A stretch of DNA of 64,000 nt from Actinomycetes bacterium (GTDB taxonomy: Bacteria > Actinomycetota > Acidimicrobiia > Acidimicrobiales > Bog-793), in contig JAJZBI010000015.1 in assembly GCA_021798985.1 (NCBI GenBank), positions 25,967-89,966 of the forward strand. Reading direction: 5' to 3'. The notes under the pieces are model-generated. The model ran no database searches and was not told the origin of the DNA. It saw nothing but the letters and a program-made list of their open reading frames with translations. Made by a program: the position numbers and the translations under genes. Numbering within the stretch: the stretch's first letter is position 1; each line of letters begins with the position of its first letter. Positions 8,262-17,909 of this stretch are shown in pieces.

Positions 8262-9434
8262 TCAATCGATCGCGTCGGGGGTGACGAAGATCGGCTCCGC
8301 GAGCGCTGGGCCACGCCAGTTCGCCAGGCGTTCGAGCAGGCTCTCCGTGACGACGTAGCCGCGGCTGATGATGAGGCGGCCCGAGCCGTCATAGACGTCC
8401 TCTTCGATCCTCCAGCCGACTTGGAGGTCGGCGGCGACGACGGGTCGCGGCTGGCCCGGCACGCCCCCCCCTCCGGGGTCCTCGATGAAGCAGGCGAGGA
8501 GCTCGGGGTCGTAGTCGTCCACGTCGCGTGCCAAGGCGCCGAGCGCATTGCGGCGGGCGACGCCGCCCGCCTCGAGGTGCTCGAGGGCCGTGGCCACCCG
8601 CAGCATCTGGCCACCGAGCGCGATCGACGAGCGGGGCTCGCCGTAGCGACAGCGCGCGTAGGGCACCTGCTGGTTGCGGATGATCTGGCGGACCGCCTCG
8701 AGGCGCGGAATGGAGGAGAGCAGACGGTCGCTCAGCCGCGGGAGCTCGTCGACCTGTGCCCGCTCGTCGTCCTCGAGCGGCAGCCCGCGGTGCAACTTGT
8801 CCACCGTCTCGGGAGCAAGGACGACCGTGCCGAGCTGCGCCAGCATCGCCGCGACCTCGATCTGCCAGGCGTCTTGGGGCTGGAGCGCCTCGATGAGGTG
8901 GCGCACGAGCGCTTGGATGCGGGTCGCCCGGGCGAACGCGACCGGATTCGCGAGGGCGAGCGCGTCGGTGAGCGCCGCCACGCTGCCGCGCAGGGTCTGC
9001 TCGAGGAGCTCGCGCTCGGCCGTCACGGCACGGTGGAGGGCCACCGCATCGTTGAGCGCCGCCCGGAGCTCGGCGCCGCTGCAGGGCTTGGTGAGGAACC
9101 GGAAGATGTTTCCCCGGTTGACCGCCGCGATCGCAGCGGAGAGGTCCGCCTGGCCGGTGAGCAGGATGCGGGTCGTGTCCGGGCGAAGCGACCGGGCATG
9201 GGTCAAGACCTCGGCGCCGTCCATCTCGGGCATCCGCATGTCGCACACGAGGACCGCAAATTCTGCCGACGTCTCGAGCAGGCCAAGTGCGGCGGCACCC
9301 GACGTCACGCCGGTCACCTCGAAGAGTGCGTGCAGCTGGCGCGCCAGCGCGTCGACGACCGCTTGCTCGTCGTCGACGCAGAGGATCTTCGGCAATGTCT
9401 TGATGGCCGTTCCCGCCGGAATCGACAAGGTCAT
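8262..9434 (-). CDS. Response regulator with degenerate HD-GYP-like output domain
   Basis: A 390-residue protein with an N-terminal receiver: KILCVDDEQ (16-24), phospho-acceptor Asp65 in VCDMRMPEMDG, and Lys116 in FLTKP. The region after about 150 aligns in pattern with HD-GYP c-di-GMP phosphodiesterases, but the catalytic His-Asp is missing. Where LLHDIGK is expected it reads AAMLAQLGTV (196-205), and the later HHE position reads IIRNQQ. It is thus probably a binding or regulatory pseudo-enzyme. ATG 9434 overlaps the upstream stop by 4 bases and starts just before the receiver; the longer open frame upstream is the shadow of the neighbour. Last gene of a three-gene signalling operon. Confidence 0.82.
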   Translation of the reverse strand: MTLSIPAGTAIKTLPKILCVDDEQAVVDALARQLHALFEVTGVTSGAAALGLLETSAEFAVLVCDMRMPEMDGAEVLTHARSLRPDTTRILLTGQADLSAAIAAVNRGNIFRFLTKPCSGAELRAALNDAVALHRAVTAERELLEQTLRGSVAALTDALALANPVAFARATRIQALVRHLIEALQPQDAWQIEVAAMLAQLGTVVLAPETVDKLHRGLPLEDDERAQVDELPRLSDRLLSSIPRLEAVRQIIRNQQVPYARCRYGEPRSSIALGGQMLRVATALEHLEAGGVARRNALGALARDVDDYDPELLACFIEDPGGGGVPGQPRPVVAADLQVGWRIEEDVYDGSGRLIISRGYVVTESLLERLANWRGPALAEPIFVTPDAID

Positions 9435-10594
9435 GGCTCCTCCTCGAACAGTCGGCTCGCCGCGAGCTTCCAGCGGCGCAGCTCGGGATGATGGATTGCG
9501 GCGGCGAGGTCCTCGTGACCGGGGACCGCCGACAGTTCGGCGTCGAGCGCGTCGGCGACCGCGAGCACCTGGTGGGCCCCTGCCGGTGAGGCGAACGCCG
9601 CCACGGGCATCGGCAGGGCTCGCCGTGCCCGCTCGACCAGCTCGCAGACGCCGCTCGGCAAGCCCCACAGTTTGAGCAGGTACTGACCGATTCGCGCGTT
9701 CTCGGCGAGCTGCGTCTCGCCGTTGCCCGGCGCCGCCCCACACAGCACCGTGGCCGCGAGCACCCCGACGTCGTGCAGCTGGCAGGCAAGCTGGAGCTCG
9801 GGGGACGGCGGAGTGCCCTGGAGGTAGCCGACGAGCCGGCTCACGCGCCGGGCGTGCGCGGCCAGCTTGCCGGCCACGATGCCGACCGGTGTGGGCGCGG
9901 CCACCGCGAGCGTGCCGATCTCCATGAGGGTGCGCAGGTTCTGCGTGCCGACGCGCTCGAAGGCCGCCGGCACTGAGCTGAGGCCCGTGAGGAGGCCGAA
10001 GAAGGCGCTGCTCGCGAGCTGCAGCACCTTTGCGCTGATGCCGACATCGCAGGCGATCGCGCTCGCCACGTCAAGGGGCGGCTCGTCGCTCGAAAGCGCA
10101 GCGCGCAGGTGCCGGCAGGTGGCGGCGGGGCTCGGTAGGCAGTCCATGCGTCCGAGCTCCCCGCGCACCGCAGCATCGGCCACGTGGCCCTGGGCGGCGA
10201 CGATGTCGCGGATGACGCCGGCGAGCGCGTCTGCTCCGATCGGCTTGCTCAAGAACCGGTGCGCCAGGCCCGAGCTGACCAGGGCGGCGTGCGCGTCGGT
10301 CTGCCCGGAGAGCACGACCCGAGCGGCACCGGGCGCTTCGGTGCGGGCGTGCGCCAGCAGGCTCGCCCCGTCCATCTCGGGCATCCGCATGTCGGAGAAG
10401 ACGGCGTCGACGCGCCGCGCCCTGAGGACTTCGAGCGCGGCCGCACCCGAGCTCGCAAAGACGAGCTCGCAGCCGGCGCGGCCCCGCGACAGGGCGCGGC
10501 GCAGCCCGGCGAGAACGTTCTCGTCGTCGTCGACGAAAAGGATTGTCTTCGGCTCGCCTTCCGGGGTCGGCGCGCCGGCGCGGGACGTGTTCAC
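9431..10594 (-). CDS. Response regulator with HDOD output domain
   Basis: A 387-residue protein. The receiver has ILFVDDDEN (18-26), Asp68 in FSDMRMPEMDG and Lys117 in FLSKP, so it should accept a phosphate. The HDOD domain (about 150-360) begins LPSPAATCRHLRAALS and includes IACDVGISAKVLQLASSAFFG and the QLHDVGVLAATVL remnant of an HD motif. HDOD domains are non-catalytic and often link two-component signals to c-di-GMP proteins. GTG 10594 overlaps the kinase stop codon (GTGA) and the gene overlaps the next one by 4 bases, so all three are translationally coupled. Confidence 0.87.
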   Translation of the reverse strand: MNTSRAGAPTPEGEPKTILFVDDDENVLAGLRRALSRGRAGCELVFASSGAAALEVLRARRVDAVFSDMRMPEMDGASLLAHARTEAPGAARVVLSGQTDAHAALVSSGLAHRFLSKPIGADALAGVIRDIVAAQGHVADAAVRGELGRMDCLPSPAATCRHLRAALSSDEPPLDVASAIACDVGISAKVLQLASSAFFGLLTGLSSVPAAFERVGTQNLRTLMEIGTLAVAAPTPVGIVAGKLAAHARRVSRLVGYLQGTPPSPELQLACQLHDVGVLAATVLCGAAPGNGETQLAENARIGQYLLKLWGLPSGVCELVERARRALPMPVAAFASPAGAHQVLAVADALDAELSAVPGHEDLAAAIHHPELRRWKLAASRLFEEEP

Positions 10595-13500
10595 GCGATC
10601 GTGGCCTTCGCGGCGCCGTTGCGGGCGGTCGGGGGAACGAGGGGTAGCCAGAGCGTGAACTGGGTGCCAGACGTCGAGGTGTCGACGTCGATGCGGCCGT
10701 GGTGACGGTCGACGACGGTGCTCCAGGCGAGGGCCAGGCCCTGGCCGGTTCCCTGCCCGATCGGCTTGGTGGTGAAGAAGGGCTCGAAGATGTGGGGCAG
10801 GACGTCATCGGCGATCCCCGGGCCGCTGTCTGACACCGTGATGGTCGCGAACCCGGTGCTGGTCCCCGTCGCCACGGCGATCTGGCCCCGCTCGCCCGGC
10901 TGGTTCGTCTGCGTCACGGCGTGCGCGGCGTTGACGATGAGGTTCAACAGAACCTGGCCGACCGCCCCGGGATAGCAGGTCACCGTCGGAAGCTCGCCGA
11001 GCGAGAGGTCGAGCTCCGCGACGTACTTCGTCTCGTTGCGGGCCACGGTGACCGTGTTCGCGACCACTTCGTTGAGGTCCACCGGCTCGGGGTCCTCGCG
11101 GTCGGGATGTCCAAAGGCCTTCATCGCCCGCACGATGCGGGCGACTCGCTCGACGCCCTCGAGGCTCTGGGTGATCGCGGCGGGGACCTCGTCGAGGATG
11201 AAGCGGAGGTCCGTGGCGTCATCGGCCCGAGGCGCCGTCGGCATCTCCCCATCAGGCCGCCCTCCAGAGGCGAGGGCGGCTTGGACGGCGGGCCACGAGT
11301 CGGAGAGGAACGTCAGATTGTCGGCGATGAACTGGGTCGGCGTGTTGATCTCGTGGGCGATCCCCGCCGCCAGGCGGCCGAGGGACTCAAGCTCTTGAGC
11401 ACGGCGCAGGTCTCCCTCGAGCCGCAAGCGATCGGTGACGTCCTCGACGACGGCGACGCGCGAGGCGCCGCTCCCTGAGCCGTCGAGGACGTGCACGCCG
11501 GTGACCCGCACGATGCGGGCGGCTCCGTCGGAGCGGTACAAGACGTGCTGCTGGCTCCGGGCGCGGTCCGCGGCGGGAAGGTGAGGCAGGCTCGGGCCCG
11601 GCGCTTCGACGGCACGATCGAACAGCGCGTCGAGCGGCTGGCCGTAGAGTTCCTCGCTCGGCCGGTCAATGATGCGGCAGAAGGCCGGGTTGACATCGAC
11701 AATTCGGCCCGAAGCATCCAGCCGGTAGATGCCGAGCGGGACCTGCTCGAGGAGGCTCTCGAATCGGCGCTGGCTCTCGGCAAGGGCGCGCTGGGCCAAG
11801 TGGCGCGTCGTGATGTCGAGGTGGGCGACCACCGCCATCCCGACGTGTCCGGCGAGCGGTGAGGCGACGAGGAGGAACTGGCGTTCCTCCGTCGGGCTGT
11901 TGCACGGGTACTCGAGGGAGAAGGCGTCCCTGCTCCCGCCGAGGACGGCGCGGATCCCGCGCCCGGCGAGCTCCGCGATCTCGGCGCCCTCGCCTCGAGA
12001 CGAGGCGCACACCGACAAGTAGTTCGTGCCCACCCCGCAGCGGCCGGCGTCGCCGCCGTTGTCCAGCGCGAAGCGCTGCCAGGCGACGTTGGTGGCGACG
12101 ATCGTGCCGTCCGCGTCGATCACGGCGGCGGAGATGGGCAGCGAGTCGAGGACCGCCCAGCCGACCTCGCGCGAGCGAACCGAGAGGCTGAGGGGATCCA
12201 CCGGTGTCGGGCAGCGAGGCTTGCTCGGCAGCGCCCCTTGGCGTTCGGCGAGGAATTCGCTGAACTCGAGGGGCGGGAGCGGCTTGGAGAACAGGTAGCC
12301 CTGCGACAGCGAGCAGCCGAGCTGGCGCAGCGCGTCCAGCTGCGCGGAGTTCTCGACGCCCTCGGCGGTCGTCACGAGCCCGAGGTCCCGTGCCAGCGCC
12401 ACGATCGCCCGTACGAGCGCGGTCGCCCCCGGGTCACGGCTCAGTCCGGCGACGAACTGCTTGTCGATCTTGATGGCGTCGATCGGGAACTTCTCGAGGT
12501 AGGCGAGGGAGGAGTAGCCCGTGCCGAAGTCGTCCAGCGACACGTGGGCACCCATGCGGCGCAGCGCCAGCAGCGTCTTGAGCGCCGTGTCGGTGTCTCG
12601 CACGAGCGCCGTCTCGGTCACTTCCAGGTTGAGGCAGCCGGGGTCAATCGCCGAGCGCTCGATCGCCTCGGCCAGCACGCCCACGATCCTGGCGTCGGCG
12701 AGATCGGTCGCCGAGAGGTTGATCCCCACGCGAAAGTCCGGCGGCACGGCGCCGCTGCGCCGCCACTCGGCGAGCTGGTCGCACACGTGGTCGACGATGC
12801 GGCGCGTGAGCGCCTGGATCGTCCCGATCGACGTCGCCGCCTCGATGAAGGTGTCGGGTGGAACGGGACCCCGGGTGGGATGGACCCAGCGAGCGAGCGC
12901 CTCGCATCCCACGCATCGGCCGTCGCCGACCTGGACGACGGGCTGGTAGGCGACCTCGATCTGGTCGAGCTCCACGGCCCGGCGCAGGTCGTGCTCGAGC
13001 TCGAGGCGGTCGCGCAGTGCCGCGAGGTCGCGGTCTTCGAACAAGACGGTGTGCCCGCCGCCGGCGCTCTTGGCGCGGTGGAGCGCGAGGTCCGCGTTGC
13101 GCAGCAGGCTCTCGGCGCTCGCCACGGCGCCGGCCGTCGCCACCCCGGCGCTCGAGGTGAGGTAGATCCGCTTCTGGTGGACGAGGAGATCCCCCGAGGC
13201 GGCGTTCGCCAGCCGGTGCGCCACGTCGAGTACCTCCTCGACGGCGTGGCAGTTCTCGAGGAGCACGCCGAAGGTGTCACCGCCGATTCGGGCGACGGTC
13301 ATGCCGCCGCTCACGGACTCGAGGCGGTGTCCGACGCTGCAGAGCAGGTCGTCGCCGAGCGCGAAGCCGTAGCTGTCGTTGACGGAGTTGAAGGCGTCGA
13401 CGTTCACGGCGACGAGCGCCACGATCGCGTTGCCGAGCGCCTGGGAGCGCACCAGCGCCTGGCCGATCCGGTCGCACAACAGCGCCCGGTTCGGGAGCTT

Positions 13501-14313
13501 GGTGAGGGGATCGAGCAGCGTGAGCTGGGCGAGCGCCTCGGTGGCGCGCCGCTGCTCGGTGATGTCGGCGAGCGTGGTGACGACCCGGATGTCGGTCGGC
13601 GCGCCCGCCGAGGGGACGGCGATGGCGTTCACTGAGAGCCAGCGCACGCTGTCGTCGGGCTGGATCACGCCGATCACGCTGCCGCGGATGGCGCGCCCGC
13701 TCTCGAATGCCTCGCGGGAGGGGTGCTCGCGCGGCGGCAGCGGCGTGCCGTCGCTCCGCACGAGGAGGTGCGGCGGCTCTTCGAGGAGCTCGTCGACCGT
13801 TCTCGGGCGGTAGCCGAGCAGGCGCCGAGCCGCTTCGTTGAAGTACAGGACGCGCCCGGTGCGGTCGTGGATCGCGACGCCCTCGTGCAACGCGTCGACC
13901 GCCCATGCGAACTGCAGGTCGCGGGCGCCGAGACGCTGATGGGCGCTGCGCCGCTCGATGGCGTGGCGGACCGCGGTCACCACGTTGCCCGGCGAGGTCC
14001 GCGAGGCGACGAGGTAGTCGTCGGCACCGAGCCCGATCGCGTGGCTCGCCGCGTGCTCGTCGTCGAGCTCGCCCACCACGACGACCGCCGGTCGGGCTTG
14101 GGCGCCGGGGATCCACGCGAGCGCCGATTCGTCGCCGCGCAGGTGGACCACGACGCAGTCAACGGGTCGAGCTGCGAGCAGCTTGGCGGCCGTTTCGACA
14201 TCGGTCACCGCGCAGACCGCGAGGTCGCCCGCCGCTTCGAGGTGCTGGCGCGCCCGGGTCGCGTCCGGACAGTCCTCAAGGACGAACACCATCGATACCG
14301 CAGCGACTTCCAT
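10591..14313 (-). CDS. Hybrid sensor: receiver-like / PAS / GGDEF (degenerate) / EAL / PAS / PAS / histidine kinase
   Basis: A 1240-residue protein joining c-di-GMP turnover to a histidine kinase. Order: receiver-like domain (about 8-125; KDYLVA-like GADDYLVAS near 97 but no clear phospho-Asp), PAS (130-255), GGDEF (265-430), EAL (440-690), two PAS (710-965), HisKA with IAHEIN (His987), and HATPase with [10 protein letters not shown] and [18 protein letters not shown]. The GGDEF signature reads GGDTF, a change likely to impair cyclase activity. The EAL domain keeps EAL (471-473), [18 protein letters not shown] (594-603) and AEGVE, so phosphodiesterase activity is expected. ATG 14313 has GGAG six bases upstream; the frame extends further without a Shine-Dalgarno. 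No signal peptide or membrane segment: probably cytoplasmic. First gene of the operon; the receiver proteins downstream are the obvious partners. Confidence 0.88.
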   Translation of the reverse strand: MEVAAVSMVFVLEDCPDATRARQHLEAAGDLAVCAVTDVETAAKLLAARPVDCVVVHLRGDESALAWIPGAQARPAVVVVGELDDEHAASHAIGLGADDYLVASRTSPGNVVTAVRHAIERRSAHQRLGARDLQFAWAVDALHEGVAIHDRTGRVLYFNEAARRLLGYRPRTVDELLEEPPHLLVRSDGTPLPPREHPSREAFESGRAIRGSVIGVIQPDDSVRWLSVNAIAVPSAGAPTDIRVVTTLADITEQRRATEALAQLTLLDPLTKLPNRALLCDRIGQALVRSQALGNAIVALVAVNVDAFNSVNDSYGFALGDDLLCSVGHRLESVSGGMTVARIGGDTFGVLLENCHAVEEVLDVAHRLANAASGDLLVHQKRIYLTSSAGVATAGAVASAESLLRNADLALHRAKSAGGGHTVLFEDRDLAALRDRLELEHDLRRAVELDQIEVAYQPVVQVGDGRCVGCEALARWVHPTRGPVPPDTFIEAATSIGTIQALTRRIVDHVCDQLAEWRRSGAVPPDFRVGINLSATDLADARIVGVLAEAIERSAIDPGCLNLEVTETALVRDTDTALKTLLALRRMGAHVSLDDFGTGYSSLAYLEKFPIDAIKIDKQFVAGLSRDPGATALVRAIVALARDLGLVTTAEGVENSAQLDALRQLGCSLSQGYLFSKPLPPLEFSEFLAERQGALPSKPRCPTPVDPLSLSVRSREVGWAVLDSLPISAAVIDADGTIVATNVAWQRFALDNGGDAGRCGVGTNYLSVCASSRGEGAEIAELAGRGIRAVLGGSRDAFSLEYPCNSPTEERQFLLVASPLAGHVGMAVVAHLDITTRHLAQRALAESQRRFESLLEQVPLGIYRLDASGRIVDVNPAFCRIIDRPSEELYGQPLDALFDRAVEAPGPSLPHLPAADRARSQQHVLYRSDGAARIVRVTGVHVLDGSGSGASRVAVVEDVTDRLRLEGDLRRAQELESLGRLAAGIAHEINTPTQFIADNLTFLSDSWPAVQAALASGGRPDGEMPTAPRADDATDLRFILDEVPAAITQSLEGVERVARIVRAMKAFGHPDREDPEPVDLNEVVANTVTVARNETKYVAELDLSLGELPTVTCYPGAVGQVLLNLIVNAAHAVTQTNQPGERGQIAVATGTSTGFATITVSDSGPGIADDVLPHIFEPFFTTKPIGQGTGQGLALAWSTVVDRHHGRIDVDTSTSGTQFTLWLPLVPPTARNGAAKATIA

Positions 14314-14435
14314 GCACCGCTCCACTCGCACACCGGCGCAGCGGACCGGTTCCCTTGGCTGCCGGAGCGTCTTGCCCGCGACAACACCGCGCCGCGCAAA
14401 GACGGGAGCGCCACACGGCAACCGCGCTACGTAAC

Positions 14436-14455
14436 ATTATAACCACGTACCGTGG
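14436..14455 (-). promoter_or_regulatory. Candidate promoter and operator of the signalling operon
   Basis: On the minus strand a perfect TATAAT (14436-14441) lies about 120 bases upstream of the kinase start. Next to it is the palindrome CCACG-TAC-CGTGG (14443-14455), which would fall between -10 and -35 and could be an operator. The -35 hexamer (ATCCCA) is poor. The surrounding 14314-14659 gap is unusually AT-rich for this window (also around 14541-14560) and must hold both divergent promoters. Confidence 0.45.
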
Positions 14456-14659
14456 CGATGGGATGGCTGGCCCGCGCTAGCTCCGGCGCGCGGACCGCCG
14501 CAATGGGGCGCCAGGACCGAACCATCCCGACGGCATGCCACTAAATATTACGAAGTGATAACAGGCCGCGCGTCCGCGGCCCATAGGCGGTCCCCATGAT
14601 GGGGGCACCGGGTGCCCGGACGTGGCGACCCGGGGGAGCTCACGGAGAAGGGGGCAGCA

Positions 14660-15409
14660 ATGACGGGACGGACCTTCATCAAGCTGGCCGCGCTGAGCGC
14701 GTTCGCCGCCGGTGCGGCGGTGGTGGTCGCGGCGCCGTCTCCGAGCGCCGGCGCAACGCGACCCGCTGGCGAGCGCCCGGCGTTCTCCGCCATGCAGCAC
14801 TCGCTCGAGACCCAGCTCGCCCGGCGCCAGGTCCAGCTCGCCCGGCGCCAGGTCCAGCTCGTCCACCTCTCCGCGGACCTCACCGCGGCGACGTCGTTGA
14901 CCGCTGCCAACGCCGCGCTGCTGCGTGGGCGACTCGCGGCGGAGACGGCCGCGATCAACGCGCTTGCGGCCAAGGCGCCGAATGACCGCAGCATTGCCCA
15001 GCTCAAGGCGGAGCGGCGGGCGATGATCCGCCAGAGCCGCGTCTACGCGGTGATGACCCCGCAGGTCTTCCAGGTGATCGAGGCGGCCTCGGCGTCGGTG
15101 CAGCTCGCCGGACTCCAGGCCCAACAGAGCGCCCTCGCCACAGCGGTCGGCGCGCTGATCGGCCAGCCCGGTGCGGCGACCGCCAGCCGCCACTACCGCG
15201 ACTTCGTCGCCCGGCTGCAGGTGGCGGCGCGTGCGACGGCTGAGGTCGACACCACGGTGCTCGCCCAGGTCCCCGAGGACTTTCCCCGCGACACCCACGT
15301 GTTCGTGGCCGCCGGGCGCCGGTTGCTCGCCGCCGAGGTGTCCCTCGCTCGGGCGGACTACGACGCCACCGTCATCAACCTGGCGAGCGGTGGCTACCAG
15401 GGCGCGTAG
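14660..15409 (+). CDS. Secreted helical protein of unknown function
   Basis: A 249-residue protein. The N-terminus is a signal peptide (MTGRTFIKLAALSAFAAGAA, then Ala/Val-rich, likely cleaved after SAGA near 33). The rest is predicted helical, with few aromatic residues, a 7-residue repeat LARRQVQ twice near 52-65, and long Ala/Leu/Gln stretches that could form coiled coils. No Cys in the mature part and no catalytic motif I recognise. ATG 14660 follows GAGAAGGGGGC at a good distance; the frame opens earlier at 14612 but would bury the signal sequence. Stands alone between the divergent signalling operon and a nucleotidyltransferase gene. Confidence 0.7.
   Translation: MTGRTFIKLAALSAFAAGAAVVVAAPSPSAGATRPAGERPAFSAMQHSLETQLARRQVQLARRQVQLVHLSADLTAATSLTAANAALLRGRLAAETAAINALAAKAPNDRSIAQLKAERRAMIRQSRVYAVMTPQVFQVIEAASASVQLAGLQAQQSALATAVGALIGQPGAATASRHYRDFVARLQVAARATAEVDTTVLAQVPEDFPRDTHVFVAAGRRLLAAEVSLARADYDATVINLASGGYQGA
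14813..14861 (+). repeat. 21-base direct repeat in the secreted helical protein gene
   Basis: Two perfect adjacent copies of a 21-base unit (14813-14833 and 14834-14854) and 7 bases of a third encode QLARRQV twice. An in-frame recent duplication of two helical turns. Confidence 0.85.
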
Positions 15410-15463
15410 CCGGGACGCCGCGACCGCCGACGGGAGGCGGCGGCATGCGGGCAGGATTGGGCG

Positions 15464-16339
15464 ATGCGCACCAATCGCGACTGGGTCGCGGCACTCCCCG
15501 AGTCGCTTTCGGCGCAACGGCGCCTGCTCGCCAGCTTCCTCGATCAGTGCGAGCGCGCCCGGGCGGTGCGCTGGCTGTTCGTCGGGTGCTCGTTCGGCCG
15601 CGGGGCGGCCGACGCGCTCTCGGACCTCGACCTTGCCATCGGGCTCGACCCCGAGGGGTTCCGCGGTCCCGACGACGACCTGCGCTTCGCGCTCGCCTCG
15701 CTCGGTGAGCTGGTCGCGTGCTTCGTCCAGGACTGGCCCGCAAGCCGTCCGGTGCGTCGCTACTTCGCGCTGTACCGAGACCGGACCCAGATCGACCTCA
15801 CGGTCAGCGAGGCCAGTGGCACCGTGCACCTTCCCGCCGGCGTCGTGCTCTACGACCCCGGCGGCCTCGTGGAGGTCGTGAGCGACGCGGTCCTCGCTCC
15901 GCGTCCCGAAGAGGTCCAGCGATGGGCCGCGAGCGCATGGGAAGCCCTGCTCAATCTGGGCAAGTACGTGCGCCGCGGCTCGCCGTGGGAGGCGCGTCGC
16001 CAGCTCGAGGAGGCGCGCGCCCTGCTGTTCCAGCTGTGGGCGCACGCCGAGGGCGTGGCGCAGGCCCGCTATGGCATCACGGCGCTGTTCGATCTGGAGC
16101 CGCCGCGCCTGCCGGCGGGGATCGAGCGCACGCTCGCCGGCCTTCGCCTTGCCGAGCTGGTCGCTGCGGGCCGCGCGCTCGGCGAGCTGCTCGAAGCGAC
16201 CCAGGAGCGGCTGGTTGTGGCGGGTACAAGGCTCCCCGGCGAGCTGGCGAGCTTCGTCCTGGGCGACCTCGCTCAGCTCGAGGGCGCCGGGCGCTCGCTG
16301 AGCACGCGTCCCGCCAGCCGGTCGACGCCGGGGGGATAG
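15464..16339 (+). CDS. Nucleotidyltransferase-domain protein (MNT / aminoglycoside-adenylyltransferase fold)
   Basis: A 291-residue protein. The pol-beta nucleotidyltransferase motif is FVGCSFGRGAADALSDLDLA (39-58): G-C-S then Asp54-x-Asp56 for metal, with a third Asp expected in RTQIDLTVS near 112. The remaining about 130 residues are helical (WEALLNLGKYVRRGSPWEAR and following) and resemble the helical companion domain seen in streptomycin-adenylyltransferase-like and MNT/HEPN proteins. The Ser of the usual GGS is kept but the preceding Gly is Cys. Likely transfers a nucleotide to a small molecule or protein; substrate unknown. The last 67 bases overlap the convergent Nudix gene. Confidence 0.7.
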   Translation: MRTNRDWVAALPESLSAQRRLLASFLDQCERARAVRWLFVGCSFGRGAADALSDLDLAIGLDPEGFRGPDDDLRFALASLGELVACFVQDWPASRPVRRYFALYRDRTQIDLTVSEASGTVHLPAGVVLYDPGGLVEVVSDAVLAPRPEEVQRWAASAWEALLNLGKYVRRGSPWEARRQLEEARALLFQLWAHAEGVAQARYGITALFDLEPPRLPAGIERTLAGLRLAELVAAGRALGELLEATQERLVVAGTRLPGELASFVLGDLAQLEGAGRSLSTRPASRSTPGG

Positions 16340-16731
16340 AGGGGGAGCACGGCACCAGCGGCGAGCTCGCGCCAGTGCCCGTCGACCGGATCGGCCTCGA
16401 TCCCCGCCAGGTGCTCGCGGTCGTAGACGGCGGGATCGACAAAGCGCGCCTCGAGCACGAACGCGATCTCGTGACCCGGTCGTCCCGCGAAGCTGAAGAG
16501 GTTCTCCAGGACCCCGACCACTCCATCGACGACGATGTCGAGCCCGAGCTCTTCGCGCAGCTCGCGCCGGATCGCTTCGGCGGCGCGCTCACCAAAGTCC
16601 ACGCCACCGCCGAGGAGCCGCTCGAAGCCAGCTCCGGTCGCGGGGTCGCGGCTAGAGGAGACGAGGATGGCGTGCCGCCGTGGGTGCACGATCAGCGCCA
16701 GCGCGAGCACGCGGATGCGCGGGCCGCTCAT
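16273..16731 (-). CDS. NUDIX hydrolase
   Basis: A 152-residue hydrolase of nucleoside-diphosphate-linked compounds. The Nudix box is complete at 42-64: G-x5-E-x7-RELREELGL, so metal binding and catalysis should be intact. The fold begins with RVLALALIVHPRRHAILVSS and ends with a HWREL strand before a C-terminal helix. Substrate cannot be read from the sequence. Converges on and overlaps the nucleotidyltransferase gene by 67 bases, which is unusual in length and means one C-terminus may be longer than needed. Confidence 0.88.
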   Translation of the reverse strand: MSGPRIRVLALALIVHPRRHAILVSSSRDPATGAGFERLLGGGVDFGERAAEAIRRELREELGLDIVVDGVVGVLENLFSFAGRPGHEIAFVLEARFVDPAVYDREHLAGIEADPVDGHWRELAAGAVLPLYPPGVDRLAGRVLSERPAPSS

Positions 16732-16958
16732 CGGGGCCTACCGGCACATTCCCGCCGAGAGGCCTGTCGGCTCGAAGCCTTCAAGCGCACGGGCATCTCA
16801 TCGCCCCGCAACCCCGTGACGCCGGCGCCAGGAGCCGACCGCGGTGCTGGGCGCGAGGGCGTCCCAGCACGGAGCGAGCGCGCCCGGCGGTGGGTGCGCG
16901 GAGCACGGCGGAGGGAAGGCTCGCATCCTTCGTCGGGTGTTGGCATCGACGGCCTCGC

Positions 16959-17909
16959 TCAGTCCGGCAGCGGTGGGTCCTCGAGGAAGTCGGCCGTCGG
17001 GACGAAGAACAACGACCCGGTGACCGCCCGCGAGAAGTCGAGGATCCGGTCGCTGTTGCCCGGGGGGTCGCCGATGAACATGCGCTCGAGCATCGTCTCG
17101 GTGATCCGGGGCGAGCGCGAGTAGCCGATGAAGTAGGTGCCGAACTCGCGCGACCCGAGCCGGCCAAAGGGCATGTTGTCGCGCAGGATCTGGAGCTCCT
17201 CGCCGTCGGGCCCCTCGATGACGTTCAGCGCGACGTGCGCGTTGGCGGCCTTGACCTCGTCGGGCAGCTCGACGTTGGAGAGCTTGGTGCGGCCGATCGC
17301 CCGCTCTTGCTCCTCGACGCTCAGCGCGTTCCATGCGTCGAGGTCGTGCAGGTACTTCTGCACGATGACGTAGCTCGATCCGGCAAAGTGCGGATCCTCC
17401 TCGCCGACGGTGACGGCCGCTGCGGCGCCGTCGCCCACCGGGTTCTCCGTGCCGTCGACGAAGCCAAGGAGGTCGCGGACCTCGAAGTACTTGAAGCCGT
17501 GCACCTCGTCGACGACCTCGACCGCTCCCGCGAGGCGGTCCATGATCTGGCTCGCGAGCTCGAAGCACAGATCAATCTGCTCGGCGCGGATGTGGAAGAG
17601 GAGATCTCCAGGCGTCGAAGGGGCATGGTGGCGCTCGCCGTTGAGGGCGCGGAATGGGTGCAGCTCGGCGGGCTTCGGCCCCCCGTACAGGCGGTGAAAG
17701 ACGGCATCGCCCACGCCCGCCACCACGGCGAGGCGGCCTTCGGGGACGCGAAAGCCGACCGTCCGCTGCAGGCCAGCGAGGTCGGCGAGCAGGTCGCGCA
17801 CGGTCGCCGCTTGGCCCCCATGCACCGTCGCGACGAGAAAGATCGCGTTCGTCGTGAGCGGCGTGAGCACCGGCTGGCGGAGCGGGCGGGATGCTTCAGT
17901 CGGGCTCAT
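16959..17909 (-). CDS. Dye-decolorising (DyP-type) heme peroxidase
   Basis: A 316-residue heme peroxidase of the compact (class B-like) group. It has GFVDGTENP (149-157) with the catalytic Asp152, the proximal heme ligand His225 in AANAHVALN, and distal Arg243 in QILRDNMPFG. The C-terminus TYFIGYSRSPRITETMLERM also matches the family. No signal peptide or Tat motif, so cytoplasmic or encapsulin-loaded; I see no encapsulin gene and no obvious C-terminal cargo extension. ATG 17909 follows GAGGTG; the frame opens 39 bases earlier without a Shine-Dalgarno. Confidence 0.93.
   Translation of the reverse strand: MSPTEASRPLRQPVLTPLTTNAIFLVATVHGGQAATVRDLLADLAGLQRTVGFRVPEGRLAVVAGVGDAVFHRLYGGPKPAELHPFRALNGERHHAPSTPGDLLFHIRAEQIDLCFELASQIMDRLAGAVEVVDEVHGFKYFEVRDLLGFVDGTENPVGDGAAAAVTVGEEDPHFAGSSYVIVQKYLHDLDAWNALSVEEQERAIGRTKLSNVELPDEVKAANAHVALNVIEGPDGEELQILRDNMPFGRLGSREFGTYFIGYSRSPRITETMLERMFIGDPPGNSDRILDFSRAVTGSLFFVPTADFLEDPPLPD

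Noticed and set aside
12238..13635. Plus-strand open frame of about 465 codons
   Set aside because: Antisense to the GGDEF/EAL kinase; composition is charged repeats without domains.
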